Part shown: one piece after another, positions 26,218 to 35,012 of the stretch
Layout of the letters: every line of letters begins with the position of its first letter
Position numbering within the stretch: the stretch's first letter is position 1
Assembly (NCBI GenBank): GCA_017408685.1
Contig: JAFQUE010000078.1
Span: forward strand, 1-53,674
Origin: Bacteroidaceae bacterium
GTDB lineage: Bacteria > Bacteroidota > Bacteroidia > Bacteroidales > Bacteroidaceae
Length of the DNA stretch: 53,674 nucleotides
Reading direction: 5' to 3'
Program-made: the position numbers and the translations under genes
Notes under the pieces: model-generated
Database searches by the model: none
Seen by the model: only the letters and a program-made list of their open reading frames with translations
Told to the model about the DNA's origin: nothing

Positions 26218-26748
26218 TTATTTTACCAAAACCTTTTTGCCGTCGATAATGTAAACGCCCGGTTCGGTAATCTCGGTGAGTTTGCGACCCTGGAGGTCAT
26301 AGATAGTTTTCGCCTTTCCGTTTTCACCTTTCACCTCCTCAACGCCTGTAGTACCGGGGAAGCGGAAACTGTAAGATGAAGCATTGTTTGGCTGTTTAGG
26401 AAGAACCATATATGCCTTGTTGCCCTCACACTTGATATGAGTGTTTCCACTGCCCAAAGACTCATCATACTCCTCAAGCATCCAATAGAATGCCTCACCC
26501 TTGGTACCGCGGAACAACAGGTAGTAGCAGTAATTTTCCTTGTCACCACCTACCGCACTTGTCATTACACGTCCATCGAAGATATTATTAACGGCAGCAG
26601 TACCCTCGTCGGTTGTATAACCGAACTTGTACTCCTGAAGTGCAGGTGCTTCGCCCTCACGGTAAAGCACAACAGCAGTTCTTGCAGGGATAATGCCATT
26701 CTCAACCTCCTGAAGGTCAACATAACGCCTTGTGGCTTCCTCTGCCAC
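26218..26748 (-). pseudogene. Detached C-terminal part of the GH89 protein (frameshifted)
   Basis: This frame continues the GH89 protein in sense and sequence: VAEEATRRYVDLQEVENGIIPARTAVVLYREG..., then '...KTIYDLQGRKLTEITEPGVYIIDGKKVLVK', the sorting-type tail of the neighbouring giant proteins. The 176 residues have no start of their own beyond a GTG at 26748 and no signal peptide. The upstream frame runs '...PDGISAYTARLV' and then reads nonsense for about 60 residues. A single missing base near 26750-26785 would join the two. It may be a true mutation or a sequencing/assembly error; no slippery heptamer is visible. Confidence 0.85.
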
Positions 26749-29700
26749 ATTACTAACCGAGCCGTATATGCCGAGATTCCATCGGGCACTGTTGCCGCAT
26801 AAGGCAAGTAAAGAGTTGCATAGTTGTAGCCCTTTGCAATTGAACGGCTGTGGAAAGCCTTAACATCATCGGCTACAGGCTCAATGTACCAGTCGGTCGA
26901 CCATGTATTGTCCTGTTCTGTTGCATTATTTGCAATGTGACCGAACAATACACCATTTGCATTCTCCTCATTAGTGAGTGTAAGGTTGTCGGTACCGTAT
27001 GCCAAAGCAACCGCGCCCTGCTCAACACCGCTTCTTATTTCATAGTCAACAGCATTCTCGCCAAAGTTCTTCCAAGTGAGTGTTGCAGAACCTACACCGC
27101 TGATGAACTGGAACTTGCCATCGGCACCCTCAACGCAAATCCACAATGTAGTGTTGTCATCGGCCTCAGTCGGGAACGAAAGTTTTGCATTAGAGTTAGC
27201 AATGTAGTGGTTCTTGTGTCCCTCCTCGGCAGACTTAGAGATATGGTTTTTCAAGCGGTATACATTACCGGGGGTTGGCATTATCATATCGCCCAATGCC
27301 TCGCGTGTTGCACGCAGGGTTGTATAAACTGTATAGCAGTCGGCCGCAGCAGCGACATCACTGCCCTTGTTTATCTGCTCCATTGCAGCAGTGTACGAGT
27401 TATAGTGTTCGTCACCGTTTTCGCGGCAACCGGGAGCGTCACCGCTCATAGCCTGCTTTGTAACATCCATTACCATAGTAACATCCTTCAACTGATAGTA
27501 GCGTGGATTGTCATCGGTAAACACGGCCTCAACGAACTTGAATTGAGAACCATTGTCGTTTTTGTCGTTATAGAAGCCCATTGTTTTATATGTTACGCCA
27601 CTGTGGTTACTGAAATAATTGCCATTGCCAAGAATATTATACCAATCGCCGTTATTCTCAATTGTCCACTCACAAACAGTTTTAGTACCATTCTCTACAG
27701 CCCAAACTTTACTATGACCATCTTCATTATCATCAGCACCAAGAACTTTACCGTCACCGTTATAAGGTTTAATCAGGACTGCACCGTCATTGCCGGCCAT
27801 AAAGTACCAAGCCTGCCAACTGTTGTCAGCGGCATCTGCTCTAACATTCACGCCACCCGTGTTCGCATTGTACTCCAAGACGGAAGCATTGGGAGCGTCA
27901 AAATCACGGTTTATCTGTATCTTATAAAGCACAGGGTTGCTCTCGTCGGTGGTGAAGACGAATGGACCGACTTCGGGTGCCTCGTCAAGTATCTGTGCAC
28001 CGGCATCTTCGTCAAGTACCATCCAACACTGGTTTGCTGCAATCTCGGTATCGGCAGTTACCTTGTTGAATACATTATTGGCAAATGTATAGTTCAACTC
28101 AGCTGTGCCAATTGTTGTCTTTACCATTCCGCTGCGCAGTACAGAGCCATCAGTTGCACCCTTAGCGTTCTCACTATCCATTGTAATGGTGAAAGTGTAA
28201 TTGCCGGCTACCGTCGCCTTTAGGATTACAGGAGTACCCTTGAGCAGAGTCTCATTCTCAACAGCAACACTATTCAATGAGTAGATTTTATACCCTCCCT
28301 TAGTGGTGATGTTGTCAGTTGCAATGTCATACGCAGTAACACCCGCCGGCAATACAACATTGAACGGCAAGCAGAGTGTTGTACCATTCTCGGGAACAGC
28401 AACCGTGTATTCTGTTACCTTGGCAAGAGTGAAGGTGGAGAGGTTTTCTTTGTTATAGTTATCGCTACCGAACACAGGACCCCAGTCGTTTACGTAGTTC
28501 GTTGTTGCATTGGTTGTTGTAATATTAATGGTGCTCTTGAGTTTGAATACATCTGCAGTTGCAGTCTCCTCGAACAGATATACACCGGCATTGGCTACAT
28601 CGGTGTCGAATGCCTGAATATTCCATTGATTGTGTACACCGGTTGCTCGCATATAATTTCCTTGTGCCGACAAGTGATAACCGGAGTAATCGTCTTTAGG
28701 CACAATTATAAAGAGAGCATCTGCAGCAACCTTTGCTGCAATAGCATTGTTCTGAATTGTTAAATGTTTACTATCGGTATTAGTGGTTGTGGCATCGAAC
28801 AATCTGAAGCCTGCATAGTTCGCACCGGTCAAGCCGTCAAGTTCATTGGCTGCAGCATAAGCGATAAAGAGAGGAGCACCGTTATAGTTGATGTTGTAAA
28901 CACCATTGAGGATTTTATTCTTCTTTGCATTGAGTGCTGTGTACAAAGGCTTCAGTTCATCGTATGCAGCCTGCAATTCTGCGGCAGTACCACCGTTGTT
29001 GTAGAAGTACAATGCCTCGGCCATTGAGTCGTAAACAATAGCAGTCTCCTCGTTGGTTACACCGGCAAGGTTCTTGTACTTTGGAGCGACCTCGGCTGTA
29101 GCAGTAAGGTCGTAGAGGTCAAACTCTGCCATGTGCCAGTATATATGACCGTCCTTATTCTTATTGGTTGTGGTTGCTGTAACCATAAAGCGCAGATAGG
29201 TGTATTTATTGCCATCGCCAATAACACCTGATGTCCACTCTGCACCATTTTCAATTGTTCCGCCGTTTGAATTACGAGGCTCAACTGTTGCTATATCGGT
29301 GTAGTCTGTTCCGTTATTACTACCCTGAACCTTTATAGTTTTAGGATAATCGCCAAGACCGTCACCGCTGCGTGCCTGATAATGGAAACTAAAGTCTGAA
29401 ATAGCATTTCCCTCACCCAATTCTATGGTTAGATGGTGGTCGAGCCCATCAGCCGGGGCTGTTGTGCTTTCCCAATTTGAGTGGAAGAATGTATTACCTT
29501 GACCATCAAGAAGGTTACCGACATTTCCCTCATCACCCGATTGGGGTGCGTTGCACCATATATAATAGTCGTTACCCTGTGTTGCATTAAGCGCAATCTC
29601 TGTTGCCTTGCCTGTGGGGTTAACGCTCACGGCAACCTCCTCGATAAGTGTCTCGGTAAGGTCAATAAGCTCGCCAAGAGCACGAATTTTTTCAGCGTCC

Positions 29701-32700
29701 TTCTCGCTGGCAAGAGCGTGCAACATTGTACCATCGGGGCTGTAGAATTTGCGGTCGGTAACATAATAATCGCAGCCGGTAGTAACCTTAATGTCAATAA
29801 GGTTGGTACAACCCTCGAACGGGTCGGGCACTGGGCCCTCCTTTATTTCCAATGAGGTTATGTTTACGCCTGTCGGCATAAGGGTTGAGAGTTTTGTCAC
29901 ACCACCGGGGCTAAAACTTACAGCACTGCTTGACGACGATGTTCCCTCGGTATTTGTTACGGTTACAATGGCTGTTCCATTACCTTGATTTGCAATAGAT
30001 ACTTTGAAGGTAGAGGTTTTACCAGAAGTAAGGCCTTTGAAATAATTTGTACCATTATCAACATACAAACTACCAAAAAGTACTCTCAAATGCACTGCCC
30101 CACCATTATCTGCCGATGTTAGATAGAGCCATTGATTTGTTGTGGCATCTTCGCCACCGGCAAGCAATACATTACCCCATTTGTTATACAAAGAGCCATC
30201 CGATTCAAACTCAACATCCAAAGTCCAAACCTTATTGTTTTCCAAAGCATATCCGCCAAGGTCAATAATCTGACTATCGCTTGAATTCATTTTGGTTGTA
30301 TTGGAAGGTTCAGGAGTAATTGTTCCATTAAATGATGTACAGAACACCACATTGCTGCTTACAGACTCAATGGTTGCGGGCAAGGTAATTGTCCACAAAT
30401 CCTTGTTGTTTGCAAACAAGCCGTTGTCGAAGCCTATGATTGTACACTGCTCGCCAAGTATTTCCACGGTTTCAGGGATTACAAGGTCGTGGTTACCACT
30501 CTGGCGCACCTTGGTAAGGATTACGTTGTCGGGGTAAGAAACCTCAACAAATACAAAGTCGGTGGTATGATCATCTGTTGATTGGTTATGAGTTGTTTGT
30601 GACTGATTAAAGCCAGAACCATCGTCATTTATAACAAAGAACCTACTATCAGCAACCGAATAGATGGTGATACCCTCGTAACATGTTGTGCCTGTTCCGA
30701 GAGTGAAATTATAGGGCGAAGCAGCTGTGGCCTTGTGAGCAAGGTATTTTGTGGGGTCGCCTACATTCTGGAATGTGTAGTTCTCGCCATCGACACTGCA
30801 AGTCCACAAATAGCTATCGTCTCCGGCTGCAGTGTTCAACGAGAGTGTACCGCTGTTGTTATAGAGGTAACGGTTAACGTAATCGCCATCGTTTGTCGGG
30901 CGTGTAGGAGCATATATATAATATGTCTTGCCGTTCTCAGGCTTAACGCCACTTGCAAGCTTGTTTGTTACCATTGAGCCCGGTTCAGTGCGGTACTCTA
31001 TCTGCCAGCCGTCAATCTCAAGGAAGCGGCGGAACTTGGCTGTGTAGGTAGCGTCCTCACGGGCATACATTGTGTGCTCCAAGTTCTCTGTTACCAAACG
31101 GCCATAGTGGTCGTACCAGCCAAGGAATTCGGTATCTTCGCTCGCCTTTGTAGCACGCAAGTACATTGGGATATTCGCACTTACAACCCACTCAGTGCCT
31201 GTTGAGCCGTCGGGGGTCTCATCGGTCCACACCTCAACAGTACCCCAATCGGCGCTGTTGGTCTCTACATTGATTGTAGCGGCCTTATCACTCTTCTCGG
31301 TTACATTGATTATAATTTCATAAACAGGGCGGACTGATGGGTCTTTTGCACCTTCGCCAATGTTCCAAGCACTGTCGAAACGCAAACGCATGTGAGTGAT
31401 ACCCAAAGGCATGTTATATGGCAGAAGAACATTTACCTTGTTTGAGCAAACAGCTGTATTCTGTACACCTTTGGTACCTACCTCTTTTAACAGCTCGCCC
31501 TCATCGTCAAAATCGCCGTCGGCATTTAGGTCAATATAAGCACGGAAATAACAATGCTTAAAGTTGTCAACGCCTTTATATTCAACATCAAAACTTGCGC
31601 CCTGTGGTACATTTATTATCTGTGGAATTGTTGTAAAAATGCTTGTAGGTGCAGATATTGCTTCAAAGATTGTCTCAGCCTCACGATTATAATACGCAAG
31701 TGTGAGTTCGGGGATATACTGTTTATTGTTGCTTATATCGTTCATTACAGCAGCCTCGTCCTTGACATTTCCTAGACCATCTACATCGTCGCCACACTCT
31801 ACCACGCCCCACTTGTCCTGAATGAAGTTGGCGGTGAAAGTAGCCGCATCCTTACCATAGTAGATGAATGGATTGTCGTTGCTGACAACCTCGCCGTTCT
31901 TTGTCCAGTTCTCGAAGTTGTAACCGGCGTTTGCAGTTGCAGTAATCTTCACAGCCTCTTGGTTGGTGATTGTGAGCTCGTTTGTACCCTCAATGGCAAC
32001 CGAACCGTTAGCACCGGCAACGGCTGTTACGGTACGCGCATTGGTAATATCCTCAATGAGTGCGAGGTTGAATGTGATAACTGTGCCGTCGCTGTATGTA
32101 ACCTTGGCTGTTGTCTTGCCAATGGCTGCATCGGCAGGGATTGTCACATTGTTGCCGTTTGCTGTGAGTGTCTCACCGTTGCCGGCGTTACCGTCGTTGT
32201 TAAGGTCAACCCAAACGCTTGAAATTGTAACCTCCTTGCCAATGATGAGAGGAAGTTCAACCTCCTTGCCACGATAAACCTCGGGGATTACGTCGCTCTT
32301 TGTTGCGTTGGTTGCAACACCCATTGGGAAGATATAGTTCTTTGTTGCACCCTTTACACGACCGAAGTAGTTGCCGAATGTCTGTGCAGCCTTCTCTGTT
32401 GCGGTCATGTCTGTGGGGATAACAATATTTGAGTAGTCGCCGGCATAACTGTAAACATCGTTGAAGTCGACAGTCCAGGGATATTCAAAACCGCTGAACC
32501 AACCGCCCGATGGCGCGTTACCGTTGTTCTCAAAGAAGTATTTCCAGCGCCAGTAGTGGAAGTCCTTGATAAGGCCTGCCCAGCAACGGTTAGAGTAATC
32601 GTGAAGGTCGGTGTTGCCTTTTGACCACACGGTTACTTGTGTGCGGGCGTTCCACTCAAGCCAGTTACGGTCGTTCTCTGTTGTGCCGCTTACCTCGCCG

Positions 32701-34700
32701 GCAATGTTGCGTGCAAGGCTTGTCCAACGCTCGAGCTTGAAGTTCTCGTCGTATGAGAGCATCTCGTCGAGGTCGAGCATCAACTGCAAGTAGAGCTGAT
32801 AGAGACGTGTATACTCTGCATTGTCGCCACTTTCGTGTGCTGTCTTGATAAGTGGCAGCAACTGTGCCGCATAGTCAACCATTGCCTGGCGAACAACATC
32901 AATAAAGTCATAGTTATAGTTTGCAATACCATCCTCTCCGCCGTTTGCTGTTACAAGGTCTTTGACAGAATAGAGCTGGTCGGCAGCAAGTAGCACATCC
33001 TGTGTATCCCAGTAGATAGCCGATGTACTCCAAGACGATACGCTACCGATTGTCCAGTTTGGACGCGCAAGGATAACCGCCTCGGATGTACCCTGCTGGT
33101 TCACCCTACAATCCCAAACAGACTTCTTGAGGTTCTTCAAAGCTTCGAGAGCAGCGGGAGCAGTCTTTGAATCTACGCCGTAGCGTGAGTGAGCATACTC
33201 GGCCAACCACGCATCAGCGCCCGGGTTACTACTCATCCACGGAAGCTCAAAGAGCATATCATAGAGGATAGGGTTGGTCTCGGTACCCTCGGGGGTAGCA
33301 CCAATACCCTGACAGTTGTTGTTCTTGGCAAGAGCCTGGAAATAGCCGTCCATTGTGGTCTCCAATCGGCCGTGCAAACCACTGCGGCCACCGAAGTTAT
33401 GGAGCATACAGTAGATGTATGGACAAGTGTCGTAGTAGTTTGTTCTCCACTTTGCAGCGTTATCAGCATAAATATTGTCGGCAAAGAGGTCGAGACCGAT
33501 GAAACGGCTTGCGTAACCGGCATTCTTCATTGCGGTGAACGCACCGCTCTGTGGCACACCCAGCCAGTACTGGATAATCCAACTTGGAGATTTTGTTACC
33601 TTGTAAGTATCCTTTACACTCTGCTCAACATTGCCGAAATGATTGTCAAGCTCCACCATAATATTGGGGTAGCAAGTCTCGTTGGTCACGCCGCCGGGGA
33701 GTGAGCCCTCGTGGAAGGGGTCGATGCTGTAAAGCTCGGACACACCCATCACCTCGTGCAGGTGCTTGTAGTAAACGGCTGCAAAGGTCTGATAGCTTGT
33801 TGTGTTGGGCTTCAAGATGTCGGGGCGTGTGTAACCACCTGCCCAAGTACCGTTGTTCACAACATCGCCGCTGCTGAAGCCGTTGATTGAGTAGTTCACA
33901 ATGCAGTTGGGTACCTGGCCGCTGAAACCGGGGATAACGGGCTGCATACCAAGCTCACGCATACGCTGGAGCATATTGCGGCAGAGCTGCTCCTGACGGG
34001 TGTACCACCAGTCGGGGTTACCTTGCATGAACACACCTGTACCCTGTGACTCAATTGTACCACCCCAACCCTCGAGGTTGTTCATTGCAAACCAAGCAAT
34101 GAAACCCGGGCCTGCAATGTAGGCGTTGATATCATTCTCGCTAACGCCAAGCTCGCGCAGGAACTTGCGTGTAACAACATCCAAGCCCACAAGGTTAAGC
34201 GGTGCATTTATGCCATGAAGTGCCATCCAGTCAATCTCCTTCTGCCAACGCTCCCATGTCCAGAAGGCCATTGAGTAGGAGAATGTACATGTATTGAAGT
34301 CGTAACGGTATTTTGCACTGCTTACATGCTTGTCCTCACCGACAGGAACAGGGAGGTCAATACTCACAAGGTCGGTTGTGAGGTTGTTCCATGTGAGGTT
34401 GATGTGTGCAACGTGGTTCAGATACCAGTTGATACCTGTTGCCACCGACAACTGGTTGTTACCCTTGATACAGGGCTTGCCGTTCTGTGCGGTAATGACG
34501 AACACATCCTTGCCACCTTCGGCGAGGTTTGCGTCAATGACAATCTCAAACTTGTTGGCTGCGCCGGAGCCGCCAATGCGGTTCAGCAATCCGGTGATTG
34601 CCTGTTCGGGCGTTGCAACCGGCGCCTGTGCAACTGTTGGCTGCACTGTAAACAGCGCAACAAGCAACAGCACTAATGTTAATAGGAAATTCTTTTTCAT
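26565..34700 (-). CDS. Giant exported alpha-N-acetylglucosaminidase (GH89), frameshifted near the end
   Basis: The 2711-residue frame starts with a signal peptide (MKKNFLLTLVLLLVALFTVQPTVAQ). The NAGLU/GH89 catalytic region covers about 35-800: 'MAFWTWERWQKEIDWMALHGIN' and the two glutamates expected in the family, Glu331 (DPFHEGSLPGG) and Glu471 (GATPEGTETNP). Accessory modules follow: an InlB-like repeat (about 885-940), a GEVED-like domain (about 1030-1110), a module shared with the 1931-residue protein (1250-1390), BspA-type leucine-rich repeats (1390-1455), a LamG-like sheet (1470-1610), a CBM32-like domain (1690-1830) and lectin-like modules. The enzyme removes terminal alpha-GlcNAc, as in mucin cores or heparan. 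The last ~60 residues are out of frame; the true tail is at 26218-26748. Confidence 0.88.
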   Translation of the reverse strand: MKKNFLLTLVLLLVALFTVQPTVAQAPVATPEQAITGLLNRIGGSGAANKFEIVIDANLAEGGKDVFVITAQNGKPCIKGNNQLSVATGINWYLNHVAHINLTWNNLTTDLVSIDLPVPVGEDKHVSSAKYRYDFNTCTFSYSMAFWTWERWQKEIDWMALHGINAPLNLVGLDVVTRKFLRELGVSENDINAYIAGPGFIAWFAMNNLEGWGGTIESQGTGVFMQGNPDWWYTRQEQLCRNMLQRMRELGMQPVIPGFSGQVPNCIVNYSINGFSSGDVVNNGTWAGGYTRPDILKPNTTSYQTFAAVYYKHLHEVMGVSELYSIDPFHEGSLPGGVTNETCYPNIMVELDNHFGNVEQSVKDTYKVTKSPSWIIQYWLGVPQSGAFTAMKNAGYASRFIGLDLFADNIYADNAAKWRTNYYDTCPYIYCMLHNFGGRSGLHGRLETTMDGYFQALAKNNNCQGIGATPEGTETNPILYDMLFELPWMSSNPGADAWLAEYAHSRYGVDSKTAPAALEALKNLKKSVWDCRVNQQGTSEAVILARPNWTIGSVSSWSTSAIYWDTQDVLLAADQLYSVKDLVTANGGEDGIANYNYDFIDVVRQAMVDYAAQLLPLIKTAHESGDNAEYTRLYQLYLQLMLDLDEMLSYDENFKLERWTSLARNIAGEVSGTTENDRNWLEWNARTQVTVWSKGNTDLHDYSNRCWAGLIKDFHYWRWKYFFENNGNAPSGGWFSGFEYPWTVDFNDVYSYAGDYSNIVIPTDMTATEKAAQTFGNYFGRVKGATKNYIFPMGVATNATKSDVIPEVYRGKEVELPLIIGKEVTISSVWVDLNNDGNAGNGETLTANGNNVTIPADAAIGKTTAKVTYSDGTVITFNLALIEDITNARTVTAVAGANGSVAIEGTNELTITNQEAVKITATANAGYNFENWTKNGEVVSNDNPFIYYGKDAATFTANFIQDKWGVVECGDDVDGLGNVKDEAAVMNDISNNKQYIPELTLAYYNREAETIFEAISAPTSIFTTIPQIINVPQGASFDVEYKGVDNFKHCYFRAYIDLNADGDFDDEGELLKEVGTKGVQNTAVCSNKVNVLLPYNMPLGITHMRLRFDSAWNIGEGAKDPSVRPVYEIIINVTEKSDKAATINVETNSADWGTVEVWTDETPDGSTGTEWVVSANIPMYLRATKASEDTEFLGWYDHYGRLVTENLEHTMYAREDATYTAKFRRFLEIDGWQIEYRTEPGSMVTNKLASGVKPENGKTYYIYAPTRPTNDGDYVNRYLYNNSGTLSLNTAAGDDSYLWTCSVDGENYTFQNVGDPTKYLAHKATAASPYNFTLGTGTTCYEGITIYSVADSRFFVINDDGSGFNQSQTTHNQSTDDHTTDFVFVEVSYPDNVILTKVRQSGNHDLVIPETVEILGEQCTIIGFDNGLFANNKDLWTITLPATIESVSSNVVFCTSFNGTITPEPSNTTKMNSSDSQIIDLGGYALENNKVWTLDVEFESDGSLYNKWGNVLLAGGEDATTNQWLYLTSADNGGAVHLRVLFGSLYVDNGTNYFKGLTSGKTSTFKVSIANQGNGTAIVTVTNTEGTSSSSSAVSFSPGGVTKLSTLMPTGVNITSLEIKEGPVPDPFEGCTNLIDIKVTTGCDYYVTDRKFYSPDGTMLHALASEKDAEKIRALGELIDLTETLIEEVAVSVNPTGKATEIALNATQGNDYYIWCNAPQSGDEGNVGNLLDGQGNTFFHSNWESTTAPADGLDHHLTIELGEGNAISDFSFHYQARSGDGLGDYPKTIKVQGSNNGTDYTDIATVEPRNSNGGTIENGAEWTSGVIGDGNKYTYLRFMVTATTTNKNKDGHIYWHMAEFDLYDLTATAEVAPKYKNLAGVTNEETAIVYDSMAEALYFYNNGGTAAELQAAYDELKPLYTALNAKKNKILNGVYNINYNGAPLFIAYAAANELDGLTGANYAGFRLFDATTTNTDSKHLTIQNNAIAAKVAADALFIIVPKDDYSGYHLSAQGNYMRATGVHNQWNIQAFDTDVANAGVYLFEETATADVFKLKSTINITTTNATTNYVNDWGPVFGSDNYNKENLSTFTLAKVTEYTVAVPENGTTLCLPFNVVLPAGVTAYDIATDNITTKGGYKIYSLNSVAVENETLLKGTPVILKATVAGNYTFTITMDSENAKGATDGSVLRSGMVKTTIGTAELNYTFANNVFNKVTADTEIAANQCWMVLDEDAGAQILDEAPEVGPFVFTTDESNPVLYKIQINRDFDAPNASVLEYNANTGGVNVRADAADNSWQAWYFMAGNDGAVLIKPYNGDGKVLGADDNEDGHSKVWAVENGTKTVCEWTIENNGDWYNILGNGNYFSNHSGVTYKTMGFYNDKNDNGSQFKFVEAVFTDDNPRYYQLKDVTMVMDVTKQAMSGDAPGCRENGDEHYNSYTAAMEQINKGSDVAAAADCYTVYTTLRATREALGDMIMPTPGNVYRLKNHISKSAEEGHKNHYIANSNAKLSFPTEADDNTTLWICVEGADGKFQFISGVGSATLTWKNFGENAVDYEIRSGVEQGAVALAYGTDNLTLTNEENANGVLFGHIANNATEQDNTWSTDWYIEPVADDVKAFHSRSIAKGYNYATLYLPYAATVPDGISAYTARLVMWQRKPQGVMLTFRRLRMALSLQELLLCFTVRAKHLHFRSTSSVIQPTRVLLPLIISSMDV

Positions 34701-34804
34701 ATTATTGGTTTTTATTTATTTCTTTGTTTTTGAGAAATATTGAGATTCTTGACTTTAGCAATGAAAACTATTTTTGCGCTGTCAAAGTTTCGCTTTCACC
34801 TTTC

Positions 34805-34993
34805 TTACATATTTCCCCAAATGTTATCCCAGTCGCTGCGGAACTCATCGGTTCCCTGGAAACTGAAGTCTCCCCTCTCATCATGATTATCCGGGTCAGA
34901 GCCTCCAACAACATCGAGACTTGCCCTGGTCATTATTGCAGGTATTACCACCGATACAACTTCAACCGTTGGTGTATTATATTTCTTTTTCAT
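34805..34993 (-). CDS. Short Bacteroidales-type peptide between two giant genes
   Basis: The 62-residue product starts MKKKYNTPTVEVVSVVIPAIMTR and continues 'ASLDVVGGSDPDN', then an acidic/aromatic end 'DEFRSDWDNIWGNM'. I recall many short Prevotella/Bacteroides products with this layout (basic 'KKxYxxPxxEVV' start, small-residue turn, Asp/Trp-rich end); function is unknown. The start at 34993 is chosen because the longer frame overlaps the upstream gene. It lies 19 bases after the 1931-residue gene and 104 before GH89, in the same direction, so a three-gene operon is likely. Confidence 0.65.
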   Translation of the reverse strand: MKKKYNTPTVEVVSVVIPAIMTRASLDVVGGSDPDNHDERGDFSFQGTDEFRSDWDNIWGNM

Positions 34994-35012
34994 TTCTGCT
35001 GATATTATAGTT

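Noticed and set aside
26740-26800. Programmed -1 frameshift in the GH89 gene
   Set aside because: No X XXY YYZ slippery heptamer and no stimulatory structure noticed at the junction.
26850-28223. 457-codon plus-strand open frame opposite the GH89 gene
   Set aside because: Shadow caused by the codon pattern of the giant gene; composition is unlike a real protein and there is no promoter or partner gene.
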